Positions 1 through 10,230 of a stretch of 64,000 bases of DNA are shown here, in pieces. Source of the DNA: an uncultured Raoultella sp. (GTDB lineage: Bacteria > Pseudomonadota > Gammaproteobacteria > Enterobacterales > Enterobacteriaceae); NCBI GenBank assembly GCA_900759445.1, contig CAAEVH010000028.1:30848-94847 (forward strand). The letters are read 5' to 3'. The translations under genes were made by a program, and so were the position numbers. Under the pieces are notes generated by a model that worked only from the letters and a program-made list of their open reading frames with translations, searched no databases and was not told where the DNA came from. Position 1 is the stretch's first letter. Every line of letters begins with the position of its first letter.

Positions 1-697
1 TGAGATGGAAGCGTTTATGGAAAAATCAGTCAAGAATATTCCTAACGCAAAACAGGTAACGATTGCGCAGCTCAATGACGTGAAGCCGTTACTCATGAAA
101 GGTGCTGACGACGATGATGACGATCATGGACATAATGATGCCGGCAGTGAAAAAAGTGACGAGCATCACCATCACGGCGATTACAACATGCATCTTTGGC
201 TTTCCCCAGAGATAGCACGGGCCTCAGCGGTTGCAATCCATGAAAAATTAGTGGAACTTATGCCGCAAAGTCGAGCCAAACTTGACGCCAACCTGAAGGA
301 TTTTGAGGCACAATTAGCCGCAACCGATAAGCAGGTAGGTAACGAGCTCGCGCCGCTCAAGGGAAAAGGTTACTTCGTTTTTCATGACGCCTATGGCTAC
401 TACGAAAAACACTACGGACTAACACCGCTTGGTCACTTTACCGTGAACCCTGAGATTCAACCTGGTGCGCAGCGTTTACATGAAATAAGAACACAGTTGG
501 TTGAGCAAAAAGCAACCTGCGTTTTTGCTGAGCCACAGTTCAGGCCAGCGGTCGTTGAAGCCGTCGCGAGAGGGACATCCGTTCGAATGGGAACGTTGGA
601 TCCGCTCGGAACGAATATCAAACTGGGTAAAACAAGCTATTCAGCGTTTTTGAACCAATTAGCCAACCAGTATGCGAGCTGCCTGAAAGGAGATTAA
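1..697 (+). CDS. znuA: ZnuA, periplasmic zinc-binding protein of ZnuABC (5' end missing)
   Basis: This is the C-terminal part of the high-affinity zinc-binding protein that hands Zn(II) to the ZnuBC permease. The reading frame is open to the left edge, so the signal peptide and first part lie outside the window. The visible part holds the Asp/His-rich charged loop (about residues 35-60 of the visible piece) that marks cluster A-I zinc SBPs. It also holds the zinc-site histidines in NMHLW and FHDAYGYY and the Asp in GTLDPLG. It ends 15 bases before mepM, the usual enterobacterial order. Its promoter and Zur site would be off the left edge. Functionally it pairs with zinT in this window. Confidence 0.96.
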   Translation, partial: EMEAFMEKSVKNIPNAKQVTIAQLNDVKPLLMKGADDDDDDHGHNDAGSEKSDEHHHHGDYNMHLWLSPEIARASAVAIHEKLVELMPQSRAKLDANLKDFEAQLAATDKQVGNELAPLKGKGYFVFHDAYGYYEKHYGLTPLGHFTVNPEIQPGAQRLHEIRTQLVEQKATCVFAEPQFRPAVVEAVARGTSVRMGTLDPLGTNIKLGKTSYSAFLNQLANQYASCLKGD

Positions 698-712
698 TGA
701 GGAAGTGATTAC

Positions 713-2032
713 GTGCAACAGATAGCCCGCTCTGTCGCTCTGGCATTTAATAATCTGCCGCGGCCCCATCGCGTTATGCTGGGGTCGCTTACCGTACTGA
801 CATTGGCCGTCGCTGTCTGGCGGCCCTATGTTTACCATCCTGATTCTGCACCTATCGTCAAAACTATCGAGCTGGAAAAAAGCGAGATTCGTTCACTATT
901 GCCTGAGGCCAGCGAACCTATCGATCAGGCCGCTCAGGAAGACGAAGCTATCCCACAGGACGAACTGGATGACAAAACGTCTGGTGAAGCCGGCGTGCAT
1001 GAGTATGTCGTCTCCACGGGCGATACGCTGAGCAGTATTCTGAATCAGTACGGCATCGATATGGGTGACATCAGCCAACTCGCGGCTTCCGACAAACAAC
1101 TGCGTAATCTGAAAATTGGTCAGCAACTTTCCTGGACGTTAGGCGCGGAAGGTGACTTGCAGCGCCTGACCTGGGAAGTCTCCCGTCGTGAAACCCGTAC
1201 TTACGATCGCACCGCGACGGGTTTCAAAATGAGCAGCGAAATGCAGCAGGGCGATTGGGTTAACAGCCGAATCAAAGGCACCGTGGGCGGAAGTTTTGTC
1301 GCCAGTGCCAAAGATGCCGGACTGACCAGCTCTGAAATCAGCGCAGTGATTAAGGCCATGCAGTGGCAGATGGATTTCCGCAAACTGAAAAAAGGCGATG
1401 AGTTCTCGGTACTGATGTCTCGCGAAATGCTGGACGGTAAGCGTGAGCAAAGCCAACTGTTGGGCGTACGCTTGCGTTCTGAAGGTAAAGATTATTACGC
1501 AATCCGTGCTGAAGACGGTAAGTTCTATGACCGCAACGGTACCGGACTGGCGAAAGGCTTTATGCGTTTCCCGACGGCTAAGCAGTTCCGCATCTCTTCC
1601 AACTTTAACCCGCGTCGTCTGAACCCGGTGACCGGACGCGTTGCGCCGCACAAAGGTGTCGACTTTGCGATGCCGCAGGGGACGCCGGTGCTGTCGGTGG
1701 GTGATGGCGAAGTGGTTGTAGCCAAGCGCAGCGGCGCAGCCGGATACTATGTTGCGGTTCGTCATGGTCGCACCTATACCACGCGTTATATGCACCTGCG
1801 TAAGTTGTTGGTCAAACCAGGACAAAAAGTGAAACGTGGCGATCGTATCGCGCTGTCTGGCAATACCGGGCGTTCTACGGGTCCGCATCTGCACTACGAA
1901 GTCTGGATCAACCAGCAGGCAGTGAATCCTCTGACGGCGAAACTGCCGCGCACAGAAGGTCTGACCGGGTCGGACCGCACCGATTACCTGGCACAGGTGA
2001 AAGAGGTTGTTCCTCAGTTGCGTTTCGATTAA
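713..2032 (+). CDS. mepM: MepM, murein DD-endopeptidase (LysM + M23)
   Basis: A 439-aa envelope hydrolase that cuts D-Ala-mDAP crosslinks so that peptidoglycan can expand. A GTG start fits the family N-terminus (MQQIARSVALAF). One membrane anchor lies at about residues 22-36, and a LysM domain at about 95-143 (VHEYVVSTGDTLSSILNQYG). The C-terminal M23 lysostaphin-type domain has zinc ligands in HKGVD (about 313-317) and catalytic histidines in MHLR (about 361) and HLHYEVW (about 392-394). The length equals the E. coli protein within one residue. It follows znuA closely and precedes lpxM in the same direction, separated by a terminator. Nothing looks broken. Confidence 0.97.
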   Translation: MQQIARSVALAFNNLPRPHRVMLGSLTVLTLAVAVWRPYVYHPDSAPIVKTIELEKSEIRSLLPEASEPIDQAAQEDEAIPQDELDDKTSGEAGVHEYVVSTGDTLSSILNQYGIDMGDISQLAASDKQLRNLKIGQQLSWTLGAEGDLQRLTWEVSRRETRTYDRTATGFKMSSEMQQGDWVNSRIKGTVGGSFVASAKDAGLTSSEISAVIKAMQWQMDFRKLKKGDEFSVLMSREMLDGKREQSQLLGVRLRSEGKDYYAIRAEDGKFYDRNGTGLAKGFMRFPTAKQFRISSNFNPRRLNPVTGRVAPHKGVDFAMPQGTPVLSVGDGEVVVAKRSGAAGYYVAVRHGRTYTTRYMHLRKLLVKPGQKVKRGDRIALSGNTGRSTGPHLHYEVWINQQAVNPLTAKLPRTEGLTGSDRTDYLAQVKEVVPQLRFD

Positions 2033-2047
2033 TTAACACGCTGACAG

Positions 2048-2077
2048 AGCCGGTACGCTATGCGTGCCGGCTTTTTT
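2048..2077 (+). terminator. Rho-independent terminator after mepM
   Basis: An 11-bp stem (AGCCGGTACGC with GCGTGCCGGCT) around a short TAT loop is followed by a run of T. It sits 15 bases past the mepM stop. Confidence 0.9.
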
Positions 2078-2151
2078 ATTTTGTACGGCGCATCGCGCGC
2101 CGCTACACTATCAGCAGATCTACTTTTCGCCGCACCAGACACTGGAAGAGC

Positions 2152-3123
2152 ATGGAAACGAAAAAAAAGAATATTGAATATATCCCTGAGTTTCACAAAT
2201 CATTTCGCCATCCGCGCTACTGGGGTGCATGGCTTGGTGTGGCGGCGATAGCAGGCATTTCGTTAACGCCAGCATCATTTCGCGATCCAATTCTGGCAAA
2301 GCTCGGAAGAATGGCCGGGCGGCTGGGAAAAAGCTCGCGTCGCAGAGCACTGATCAATTTATCCCTCTGCTTTCCTGAGCGCAGCGAAGCTGAGCGTGAA
2401 GCTATTGTCGATGAGATGTTTGCGACTGCACCTCAGGCGATGGTCATGATGTCGGAACTCGCCATACGCGGCCCGGAAAAAATTCAGCATCGGGTTGACT
2501 GGCAGGGGCTGGAAATCATCGAAGAGATGCGTCGCAACGATGAAAAAGTGATTTTTCTGGTTCCTCATGGTTGGGGCGTAGATATCCCAGCGATGCTGAT
2601 GGCTTCCCAGGGACAGAAAATGGCTGCGATGTTCCACAATCAGGGAAACCCGGTATTCGATTTTGTCTGGAACACGGTACGTCGTCGTTTCGGTGGTCGT
2701 TTGCATGCGCGTAATGATGGCATCAAACCGTTTATTCAGTCTGTACGTCAGGGATATTGGGGATACTACCTGCCGGATCAGGACCATGGCCCTGAGCACA
2801 GCGAGTTTGTGGATTTTTTTGCTACCTATAAAGCCACGTTACCGGCGATTGGCCGCCTGATGAAGGTGTGTCACGCCCGTGTGGTGCCGCTGTTCCCGGT
2901 ATACAATGGGAAAACGCATCGCTTAACGATTCAGGTTCGTCCTCCGATGGATGACATCCTGACGGCGGATGACCACACCATTGCCAGACGAATGAACGAA
3001 GAAGTGGAAATCTTTGTGACGCCGCATCTCGAGCAATACACCTGGATTCTAAAACTGCTTAAGACGCGCAAACCCGGTGAAATTGAGCCTTATAAGCGCA
3101 AAGATCTTTATCCGAAGAAATAA
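2152..3123 (+). CDS. lpxM: LpxM, lipid A biosynthesis myristoyltransferase
   Basis: The inner-membrane acyltransferase that adds the last secondary acyl chain (myristate) to Kdo2-lipid A, giving hexa-acylated endotoxin. It has 323 aa, the normal length. A hydrophobic N-terminal segment spans about residues 22-40. The LpxL/LpxM-family catalytic HX4D motif is seen as H139-GWGV-D144 within VPHGWGVDIP. The start at ATG 2152 fits the family N-terminus METKKKNIEYIPEF. It is convergent with pykA, with a shared bidirectional terminator between them. Confidence 0.97.
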   Translation: METKKKNIEYIPEFHKSFRHPRYWGAWLGVAAIAGISLTPASFRDPILAKLGRMAGRLGKSSRRRALINLSLCFPERSEAEREAIVDEMFATAPQAMVMMSELAIRGPEKIQHRVDWQGLEIIEEMRRNDEKVIFLVPHGWGVDIPAMLMASQGQKMAAMFHNQGNPVFDFVWNTVRRRFGGRLHARNDGIKPFIQSVRQGYWGYYLPDQDHGPEHSEFVDFFATYKATLPAIGRLMKVCHARVVPLFPVYNGKTHRLTIQVRPPMDDILTADDHTIARRMNEEVEIFVTPHLEQYTWILKLLKTRKPGEIEPYKRKDLYPKK

Positions 3124-3124
3124 A

Positions 3125-3152
3125 AAAAGCCTCTCAAACGAGAGGCTTTTTT
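3125..3152. terminator. Bidirectional terminator between lpxM and pykA
   Basis: The hairpin AAGCCTCTC-AAAC-GAGAGGCTT is flanked by A and T runs, so it can end transcription from both convergent genes. Confidence 0.92.
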
Positions 3153-3167
3153 ACATCAAACGGGGCG

Positions 3168-4610
3168 TTACTCGACGGTCAGAATACGCGTGGTATTCGT
3201 TGAGCCAATGGTGCTCATGACATCGCCTTGCGTCACAATGACCAGGTCGCCGGAAACCAGATAGCCTTTATCGCGCAGCAGATTCACTGCTTCATTGGCG
3301 GCAACGACGCCGTCAGTTTCGCTGTCAAAGTGAACTGGGGTGACGCCGCGATACAAGGAAGTCAGATTCAGCGTACGTTCATGACGAGACATCGCGAAAA
3401 TCGGCAGACCAGAACTGATACGTGAAGTCATCAGCGCAGTACGACCGGATTCCGTCATTGTGATGATAGCGGTGACCCCTTTCAGGTGGTTAGCGGCATA
3501 CATCGCTGACATGGCAATCGCTTCTTCAACGTTATCAAACTGCACGTCAAGGCGGTGTTTAGAAACATTGATGCTCGGGATCTTCTCAGCACCCAAACAG
3601 ACGCGTGCCATAGCCGCGACGGTTTCAGCTGGGTACTGACCTGCTGCAGTTTCTGCAGAGAGCATAACGGCATCGGTACCGTCGAGGACGGCGTTAGCCA
3701 CGTCCATCACTTCCGCACGGGTCGGCATTGGGTTGGTGATCATCGACTCCATCATCTGCGTGGCGGTAATGACCGCACGGTTCAGCTGACGTGCGCGGCG
3801 AATCAACGCTTTCTGAATACCTACCAGCTCAGGATCGCCAATTTCAACGCCCAGGTCACCACGCGCCACCATCACCACGTCGGAGGCAAGGATGATGTCA
3901 TCCATCGCATTCTGGTCGCAGACGGCTTCTGCACGTTCTACCTTGGCGACAATTTTCGCATCGCAGCCAGCGTCGCGCGCCAGACGGCGGGCATAGTTCA
4001 GATCTTCGCCGCAGCGCGGGAAGGAGACGGCCAGATAGTCAACGCTGATTTGCGCAGCGGTGACGATGTCGGCTTTGTCTTTTTCGGTCAGGGCTTCAGC
4101 AGAGAGACCGCCGCCCAGTTTGTTAATGCCCTTGTTGTTGGACAGCGGGCCACCGACGGTAACTTCGGTGAAGACTTTCATGCCCTGAACTTCCAGCACT
4201 TTAAGCTGCACGCGACCGTCGTCGAGCAGCAGGATATCGCCCGGGACGACGTCAGCAGGTAGTCCTTTATAATCAATACCGACTTTTTCTTTGTCGCCTT
4301 CGCCTTTGCCGAGGTTGGCGTCTAACAGGAACTTGTCGCCAACGTTAAGAAATACTTTACCTTCTTTAAAGGTTGATACGCGGATTTTAGGTCCCTGCAG
4401 GTCACCCAAAATAGCTACATGACGTCCCAGTTTTGCGGCAATTTCACGGACTTTATCCGCCCGCAGTTTGTGATCTTCTGGAGAGCCGTGAGAAAAGTTC
4501 ATACGTACGACGTTCGCACCCGCGGCGATAATCTTTTCAAGGTTATTATCGCGGTCAGTTGCCGGGCCTAACGTGGTAACGATTTTGGTTCTGCGAAGCC
4601 TTCTGGACAT
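3168..4610 (-). CDS. pykA: PykA, pyruvate kinase II
   Basis: Converts phosphoenolpyruvate and ADP to pyruvate and ATP, the last step of glycolysis (AMP-activated isozyme). It has 480 aa when started at [17 protein letters not shown], the family N-terminus; an in-frame upstream extension of eight codons exists but is not conserved. Visible motifs are NFSHG (substrate loop), the [10 protein letters not shown] region with Mg/K ligands, and TATQMMESM of the kinase signature. It lies downstream of and parallel to hexR. HexR is known to control Entner-Doudoroff and pyruvate-node genes in this family, but I see no clear HexR box just upstream of pykA. Confidence 0.98.
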   Translation of the reverse strand: MSRRLRRTKIVTTLGPATDRDNNLEKIIAAGANVVRMNFSHGSPEDHKLRADKVREIAAKLGRHVAILGDLQGPKIRVSTFKEGKVFLNVGDKFLLDANLGKGEGDKEKVGIDYKGLPADVVPGDILLLDDGRVQLKVLEVQGMKVFTEVTVGGPLSNNKGINKLGGGLSAEALTEKDKADIVTAAQISVDYLAVSFPRCGEDLNYARRLARDAGCDAKIVAKVERAEAVCDQNAMDDIILASDVVMVARGDLGVEIGDPELVGIQKALIRRARQLNRAVITATQMMESMITNPMPTRAEVMDVANAVLDGTDAVMLSAETAAGQYPAETVAAMARVCLGAEKIPSINVSKHRLDVQFDNVEEAIAMSAMYAANHLKGVTAIITMTESGRTALMTSRISSGLPIFAMSRHERTLNLTSLYRGVTPVHFDSETDGVVAANEAVNLLRDKGYLVSGDLVIVTQGDVMSTIGSTNTTRILTVE

Positions 4611-4728
4611 GTAATACTCCGTTGACTGAAACAACTTGGTGTTGCGTGAACATTAATCCGGTCGTTCTCAAATTTTAACGGTAAATGAACGACCCGGATG
4701 ATAAAAGGGTAGAACATTGTTATTGCTT

Positions 4729-5598
4729 TTAGCGGTCATCACTCTTGATGAGTAATTCTTTATCAAAACGCGATTCCTTGAGCGCTTCCTTGACACGCTT
4801 CAAGTTATCTCTAAATTTTGCCCCACGGCGCAAAGTAAATCCTGTAGCCAGCACATCTATCACGGTCAGTTGAGCAAGTCGAGAGACCATGGGCATATAA
4901 ATGTCAGTATCTTCCGGTACATCGAGAGTAATTGCCAGCGTTGCTTCACGCGCCAGTGGCGTGCCGGGAGAGGTGAGGGCGATAACCATGGCGTCATTTT
5001 CCCGCGCCAACTGCGCCAGTTCCACCAGACTTTTGGTTCTTCCGGTATGAGAAATAAGCACAATGACGTCATCGTCGCTACAATTCATGCAACTCATGCG
5101 TTGCAGAACAATATCGTCGGAATAGATTACCGGTACGTTAAACCGGAAAAATTTATTCATTGCGTCATGCGCCACTGCGGCAGAAGAACCGAGGCCAAAG
5201 AAGGCAATTTTTTTCGCCTGAGTTAATAAATCTACTGCCCGGTTTACCGCTGCGTTATCCAGAGACTGGCGGACGTGGTCGAGGCTTGCCATCGCTGACT
5301 CGAAGATTTTCCCCGTGTAAGATTCTACGCTGTCATCCTCATCCACATTGCGATTAACATAAGGGGTGCCATTTGCCAGACTTTGCGCCAGATGCAGTTT
5401 AAAATCAGGGAAGCCGCGGGTATCCATGCTGCGACAGAAACGGTTCACTGTCGGTTCGCTGACATTGGCTTCAACAGCAAGTGTGGCGATGCTTGAATGG
5501 ATTGCCCGCTCGGGAGAGGCAAGAATAATGTCGGCGACTTTACGCTCTGACTTGCTCAACTGTTCCAGTTTTAACTGGATTTTTTCCAGCATATTCAT
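4729..5598 (-). CDS. hexR: HexR, RpiR-family regulator of hexose catabolism
   Basis: A 289-aa DNA-binding repressor that senses 2-keto-3-deoxy-6-phosphogluconate (KDPG) through its SIS domain. The N-terminal RpiR helix-turn-helix is seen at about residues 10-80 (LSKSERKVAD and VSEPTVNRFCRSM), and the sugar-isomerase-like domain at about 125-260 (FFGLGSSAAVAHDA, ISHTGRTKSLVELA). The start at MNMLEKIQ matches the family; in-frame codons upstream are not conserved. It is divergent from zwf with a 368-bp gap that contains the HexR palindrome at 5906-5920. Confidence 0.96.
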   Translation of the reverse strand: MNMLEKIQLKLEQLSKSERKVADIILASPERAIHSSIATLAVEANVSEPTVNRFCRSMDTRGFPDFKLHLAQSLANGTPYVNRNVDEDDSVESYTGKIFESAMASLDHVRQSLDNAAVNRAVDLLTQAKKIAFFGLGSSAAVAHDAMNKFFRFNVPVIYSDDIVLQRMSCMNCSDDDVIVLISHTGRTKSLVELAQLARENDAMVIALTSPGTPLAREATLAITLDVPEDTDIYMPMVSRLAQLTVIDVLATGFTLRRGAKFRDNLKRVKEALKESRFDKELLIKSDDR

Positions 5599-5905
5599 GA
5601 TGTAGGTAGACTCATGGGTCATGGGCAAAAACGATTTCAATGATACGGAGAAATCGGGGCATAATTTCGTGTATAGATATTACCCCTGCTAATGCAGCAA
5701 CGGGGCAAAATGGACAGAATAGTTGTTGTTTTTTTTCATTACATGATCGGAGTCGGGTTTTCTTACGTCTTCAGGGGTACGAAAAAAGATGACTTTGTTG
5801 TCCAATTTGCGACGGCAAACGCCCATAAAGCGACTGTTCGCGGTAACAGCACGGCTGGATAAGCGTTTACGGTTTCCGGATTCACGTAAAAGCAGTACAG
5901 TGCAC

Positions 5906-5920
5906 TGTAATAAAATTACA
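5906..5920. promoter_or_regulatory. HexR operator in the hexR-zwf gap
   Basis: The perfect palindrome TGTAAT-AAA-ATTACA agrees with the known gammaproteobacterial HexR box. It lies 46 bases before the zwf start codon, in the zwf promoter/leader, and between the two divergent genes. Repression that is lifted by KDPG is the expected mode, inferred from the family. Confidence 0.85.
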
Positions 5921-5966
5921 ACCAGTGTCTGGCAAAAGCACCAGGCACTTAATTGAGGAGAATGAC

Positions 5967-7442
5967 ATGGCGGTAACGCAAACAGCCCAGGCATGTGATC
6001 TGGTCATTTTCGGCGCGAAGGGCGACCTGGCGCGGCGGAAATTGCTGCCTTCCCTGTATCAACTGGAAAAGGCCGGCCAGATTAACCCGGAAACCCGTAT
6101 CATTGGGGTAGGGCGTGCCGACTGGGACAAAGCAGCCTATACCAAGGTTGTGCGTGAAGCGCTCGAAACCTTCATGAAAGAAAAAATCGACGAAGGTTTG
6201 TGGGAGACTCTCAGCGGTCGTCTGGAGTTTTGTAATCTGGACGTCAATGACACCGCCGCGTTTAGCCGTCTGGGCGAAATGCTGGATCAAAAATCACGTA
6301 CCACCATTAACTATTTCGCGATGCCGCCGAGTACCTTTGGCGCGATCTGCAAAGGCCTGGGTGAAGCAAAGCTGAATGCTAAACCAGCCCGTGTTGTGAT
6401 GGAAAAACCGCTGGGTACGTCGCTGGCAACATCCCGTGAAATCAACGATCAGGTCGGCGAGTATTTCGAAGAGTGTCAGGTTTATCGTATCGACCACTAT
6501 CTTGGCAAAGAGACGGTCCTGAATCTGCTGGCACTGCGTTTTGCCAACTCCCTGTTTGTGAACAACTGGGATAACCGCACTATCGATCACGTAGAAATTA
6601 CCGTGGCGGAAGAAGTGGGTATTGAAGGCCGTTGGGGCTATTTTGACCAGGCAGGTCAAATGCGCGACATGATTCAGAACCACCTGCTGCAGATCCTGTG
6701 CATGATTGCGATGTCTCCGCCGTCCGATCTGAGCGCCGACAGCATTCGTGATGAAAAAGTGAAGGTACTGAAATCGCTGCGTCGTATCGATCGTTCGAAC
6801 GTACGTGAAAAAACGGTTCGCGGTCAGTACACCGCGGGTTTTGCCCAGGGCAAAAAAGTGCCGGGGTATCTGGAAGAAGAAGGCGCGAACAAGAGCAGCA
6901 ACACGGAAACGTTTGTGGCGATCCGTGTGGATATCGATAACTGGCGCTGGGCGGGAGTTCCGTTCTACCTGCGTACCGGTAAACGTTTACCGACGAAGTG
7001 CTCTGAAGTGGTGGTTTACTTCAAAACGCCTGAGCTGAATCTGTTCAGAGAATCCTGGCAGGATCTGCCGCAGAACAAGTTGACCATCCGTTTGCAGCCT
7101 GATGAAGGTGTCGATATCCAGGTACTGAACAAAGTGCCGGGTCTGGATCACAAGCATAATCTGCAAATTACCAAGCTTGATCTGAGCTATTCCGAAACCT
7201 TCAACCAGACGCACCTTGCCGACGCCTATGAGCGCCTGCTGCTCGAAACAATGCGTGGAATTCAGGCGCTGTTTGTGCGTCGTGATGAAGTTGAGGAAGC
7301 ATGGAAGTGGGTCGACTCAATTACCGAAGCCTGGGCGATGGACAACGACGCGCCGAAGCCGTATCAGGCAGGGACCTGGGGCCCGGTTGCTTCTGTGGCG
7401 ATGATTACCCGAGATGGTCGTTCCTGGAACGAATTCGAGTAA
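5967..7442 (+). CDS. zwf: Zwf, glucose-6-phosphate 1-dehydrogenase
   Basis: Oxidises glucose-6-phosphate to 6-phosphogluconolactone with NADP+, feeding both the pentose phosphate and Entner-Doudoroff routes. It has 491 aa, the family length, starting at [20 protein letters not shown] behind a GAGGAGAA ribosome site. The Rossmann dinucleotide motif is [10 protein letters not shown] (about 16-25), and the G6PD active-site signature RIDHYLGKE is at about residue 175. In E. coli the gene is also SoxS/MarA-activated; the upstream region here is similar, but I did not place a mar/sox box with certainty. Confidence 0.98.
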   Translation: MAVTQTAQACDLVIFGAKGDLARRKLLPSLYQLEKAGQINPETRIIGVGRADWDKAAYTKVVREALETFMKEKIDEGLWETLSGRLEFCNLDVNDTAAFSRLGEMLDQKSRTTINYFAMPPSTFGAICKGLGEAKLNAKPARVVMEKPLGTSLATSREINDQVGEYFEECQVYRIDHYLGKETVLNLLALRFANSLFVNNWDNRTIDHVEITVAEEVGIEGRWGYFDQAGQMRDMIQNHLLQILCMIAMSPPSDLSADSIRDEKVKVLKSLRRIDRSNVREKTVRGQYTAGFAQGKKVPGYLEEEGANKSSNTETFVAIRVDIDNWRWAGVPFYLRTGKRLPTKCSEVVVYFKTPELNLFRESWQDLPQNKLTIRLQPDEGVDIQVLNKVPGLDHKHNLQITKLDLSYSETFNQTHLADAYERLLLETMRGIQALFVRRDEVEEAWKWVDSITEAWAMDNDAPKPYQAGTWGPVASVAMITRDGRSWNEFE

Positions 7443-7466
7443 AATATCATCTAGCCCATAGGTGTT

Positions 7467-7482
7467 ATTTTACCGGTAACAT
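7467..7482. promoter_or_regulatory. GntR-like gluconate operator upstream of edd
   Basis: ATTTTACCGGTAACAT differs from the GntR-type palindrome ATGTTACCGGTAACAT by one base. It lies between zwf and edd, where gluconate induction of edd-eda is known in E. coli. The site is assigned by similarity to the GntR consensus only. Confidence 0.65.
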
Positions 7483-7520
7483 GATCTAACACAGATTGTA
7501 GAATAATTTTTGCACTTTTA

Positions 7521-7555
7521 AGCTCCGCGTGGATTCACCCGCGGGGCTTTTTTTA
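7521..7555 (+). terminator. Terminator after zwf
   Basis: A GC-rich hairpin (AGCTCCGCGTGG, loop ATTCA, CCCGCGGGGCT) is followed by seven T. It separates zwf from edd. Confidence 0.85.
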
Positions 7556-7674
7556 TTACACTGCCTGAAACGATTTTGCCCCTGAGCTACGGCCAACAAG
7601 CGATTCAGCTATTTTTACCCAACTGAAACACATTGTTGATCCAACGCTCTGACAGATAAATTTTAGGAGCCTCT

Positions 7675-9486
7675 ATGAATCCGAATTTGTTACGCGTAAC
7701 ACAACGTATCGTCGAACGTTCTCGTGACACACGTTCCGCCTACCTCGCCCGTATTGAACAAGCGAAATCAACTACCGTTCATCGCTCGCAACTGGCATGC
7801 GGTAACCTGGCGCATGGTTTTGCTGCGTGTCAGCCGGACGATAAGGCCTCGCTGAAAAGCATGCTGCGTAACAATATCGCGATCATTACCTCCTATAACG
7901 ACATGCTTTCCGCGCATCAGCCGTATGAACACTATCCGGCCATCATTCGTAAAGCACTGCATGAAGCCAATGCAGTAGGCCAGGTTGCTGGCGGTGTACC
8001 TGCAATGTGCGACGGTGTGACCCAGGGACAGGATGGGATGGAGCTTTCGCTGCTCAGTCGTGAAGTGATTGCGATGTCTGCTGCAGTGGGCCTTTCCCAC
8101 AACATGTTCGACGGCGCGTTGTTCCTCGGCGTGTGCGACAAAATTGTCCCGGGCCTGGTAATGGCTGCGCTGTCATTTGGTCATCTGCCGTCAATCTTTA
8201 TTCCTTCCGGTCCGATGGCGAGCGGTCTGGCGAACAAAGAAAAAGTGCGTATCCGTCAGCTGTATGCTGAAGGTAAAGTCGATCGCATGGCGCTTCTTGA
8301 ATCCGAGGCGGCGTCTTATCACGCTCCGGGTACCTGTACGTTCTACGGCACGGCGAACACTAACCAGATGGTAGTGGAGTTTATGGGTATGCAACTGCCT
8401 GGCTCCTCATTTGTACATCCTGATGCGCCGCTGCGTGAAGCGCTGACCGCGGCTGCAGCCCGTCAGGTAACACGCCTGACCGGCAATGGCAATGAATGGA
8501 TGCCGATCGGTAAAATGATCGATGAAAAAGTGGTAGTGAACGGTATTGTGGCGCTGCTGGCGACCGGGGGCTCTACCAACCATACGATGCACCTGGTGGC
8601 TATGGCGCGTGCGGCCGGGATTCTGATTAACTGGGATGATTTCTCCGATCTGTCCGATATCGTGCCGCTGATGGCGCGTCTGTACCCGAATGGTCCGGCA
8701 GATATTAACCACTTCCAGGCCGCGGGTGGCGTACCGGTGTTAATGCGTGAACTGCTTAATGCGGGTCTGCTACATGAAGATGTGAACACCGTTGCCGGAT
8801 TCGGTTTATCCCGCTACACCATGGAACCGTGGCTTAACGAGGGTGAACTGGACTGGCGCGAAGGGGCGGTGAAGTCTCTGGACAACAACGTGATCGCCAC
8901 CTTTGACCAACCATTCTCCCACCACGGCGGCACCAAAGTGCTGAGCGGTAATCTCGGGCGTGCGGTGATGAAAACGTCGGCGGTACCGGTAGAAAACCAG
9001 ATTATTGAAGCGCCGGCAGTTGTCTTTGAAAGTCAGCATGATGTCTTACCCGCGTTCGATGCGGGTCTGCTTGACCGGGATTGCGTGGTGGTTGTGCGCC
9101 ATCAGGGACCAAAAGCGAACGGAATGCCAGAATTACATAAACTCATGCCGCCACTTGGTGTATTATTGGACCGTTGTTTCAAAATTGCGTTAGTTACCGA
9201 TGGACGACTTTCAGGTGCTTCAGGTAAAGTGCCTTCAGCAATCCATGTAACCCCGGAAGCCTATGATGGCGGGCTGCTGGCAAAAGTACGCGATGGCGAC
9301 ATCATTCGTGTGAATGGACAGACAGGTGAATTGACGCTGCTGGTGGATGAAGAGGAACTTGCCTCCCGTCAGCCACACATTCCTGATCTCAGCGCATCGC
9401 GCGTGGGTACGGGACGTGAAATGTTCAGCGCGTTGCGTGAAAAGCTGTCCGGTGCGGAGCAGGGCGCAACCTGTATCACTTTTTAA
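7675..9486 (+). CDS. edd: Edd, 6-phosphogluconate dehydratase
   Basis: The first enzyme of the Entner-Doudoroff pathway, turning 6-phosphogluconate into KDPG. It has 603 aa, the normal length, and belongs to the IlvD/Edd Fe-S dehydratases. The family blocks [15 protein letters not shown] and [18 protein letters not shown] and the C-terminal [17 protein letters not shown] are intact. The ribosome site is TTAGGAGCC, 6 bases before the ATG. eda follows 34 bases later, forming the edd-eda operon. Its product KDPG is the HexR ligand, which links it to the upstream regulator. Confidence 0.98.
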   Translation: MNPNLLRVTQRIVERSRDTRSAYLARIEQAKSTTVHRSQLACGNLAHGFAACQPDDKASLKSMLRNNIAIITSYNDMLSAHQPYEHYPAIIRKALHEANAVGQVAGGVPAMCDGVTQGQDGMELSLLSREVIAMSAAVGLSHNMFDGALFLGVCDKIVPGLVMAALSFGHLPSIFIPSGPMASGLANKEKVRIRQLYAEGKVDRMALLESEAASYHAPGTCTFYGTANTNQMVVEFMGMQLPGSSFVHPDAPLREALTAAAARQVTRLTGNGNEWMPIGKMIDEKVVVNGIVALLATGGSTNHTMHLVAMARAAGILINWDDFSDLSDIVPLMARLYPNGPADINHFQAAGGVPVLMRELLNAGLLHEDVNTVAGFGLSRYTMEPWLNEGELDWREGAVKSLDNNVIATFDQPFSHHGGTKVLSGNLGRAVMKTSAVPVENQIIEAPAVVFESQHDVLPAFDAGLLDRDCVVVVRHQGPKANGMPELHKLMPPLGVLLDRCFKIALVTDGRLSGASGKVPSAIHVTPEAYDGGLLAKVRDGDIIRVNGQTGELTLLVDEEELASRQPHIPDLSASRVGTGREMFSALREKLSGAEQGATCITF

Positions 9487-9520
9487 GACTTATTTTGTAA
9501 TCAGGCGAGAGAAAACTCTG

Positions 9521-10162
9521 ATGAAAAACTGGAAGACAAGTGCAGAAGCAATCCTGACCACTGGCCCGGTTGTACCGGTTATCGTGGTTAATAAGCTGGA
9601 ACACGCGGTGCCAATGGCAAAAGCGCTGGTTGCAGGGGGCGTGCGCGTTCTGGAAGTGACCTTACGTACCGCATGTGCGATGGACGCCATTCGCGCGATC
9701 GCAAAAGAAGTTCCCGACGCTATCGTGGGTGCGGGTACCGTACTGAATCCACAACAGCTGGCTGAAGTCACTGAAGCGGGTGCGCAGTTTGCTATCAGCC
9801 CGGGCCTGACCGAGTCGCTGTTGAAAGCTGCAACTGAAGGCACTATTCCGCTGATCCCAGGCATTAGCACCGTTTCTGAACTGATGCTGGGTATGGACTA
9901 CGGTTTGAAAGAGTTCAAATTCTTCCCGGCGGAAGCAAACGGCGGTACTAAAGCGCTGCAGGCAATTGCGGGTCCGTTCTCTCAGGTCCGTTTCTGCCCA
10001 ACCGGCGGTATCTCTCCAGCGAACTACCGTGATTACCTGGCACTGAAAAGTGTGCTGTGCATCGGTGGTTCCTGGCTGGTTCCGGCAGATGCCCTGGAAG
10101 CTGGTGATTACGCACGCATTACCAAGCTGGCTCGTGAAGCAGTAGAAGGCGCGAAGCTGTAA
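9521..10162 (+). CDS. eda: Eda, KDPG/KHG aldolase
   Basis: Cleaves KDPG to pyruvate and glyceraldehyde-3-phosphate and also acts on 2-keto-4-hydroxyglutarate. It has 213 aa from ATG 9521 ([16 protein letters not shown]). An open frame continues upstream into edd but has no family support. Class I aldolase features are the GAGTVLNP block and the Schiff-base lysine in [10 protein letters not shown]. It is the second gene of edd-eda and ends in two stacked hairpins. Confidence 0.98.
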   Translation: MKNWKTSAEAILTTGPVVPVIVVNKLEHAVPMAKALVAGGVRVLEVTLRTACAMDAIRAIAKEVPDAIVGAGTVLNPQQLAEVTEAGAQFAISPGLTESLLKAATEGTIPLIPGISTVSELMLGMDYGLKEFKFFPAEANGGTKALQAIAGPFSQVRFCPTGGISPANYRDYLALKSVLCIGGSWLVPADALEAGDYARITKLAREAVEGAKL

Positions 10163-10173
10163 TAACGCAAAAT

Positions 10174-10230
10174 GCCCGGTAATCATTACCGGGCCTGCGA
10201 GTCTGAAACGGGCCATCTGGCCCGTTTTTT
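10174..10230 (+). terminator. Double hairpin terminator after eda
   Basis: GCCCGGTAATCATTACCGGGC (10174-10194) is followed by AACGGGCC-ATCT-GGCCCGTT and six T (10207-10230). The second hairpin touches the stop of the convergent purT. Confidence 0.85.

Noticed and set aside
1139..1894. A 251-codon open frame antisense to mepM
   Set aside because: It lies wholly opposite the conserved mepM M23/LysM coding region; the product is low-complexity and unlike any family. It is a shadow of mepM codon bias.
3555..4262. A 235-codon open frame antisense to pykA
   Set aside because: His/Gln/Arg-rich shadow of a conserved gene; no ribosome site.
7491..7520. Second HexR box before edd (TGTAGAATAATTTTTGCA)
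   Set aside because: Only one arm resembles the box; the palindrome is broken.
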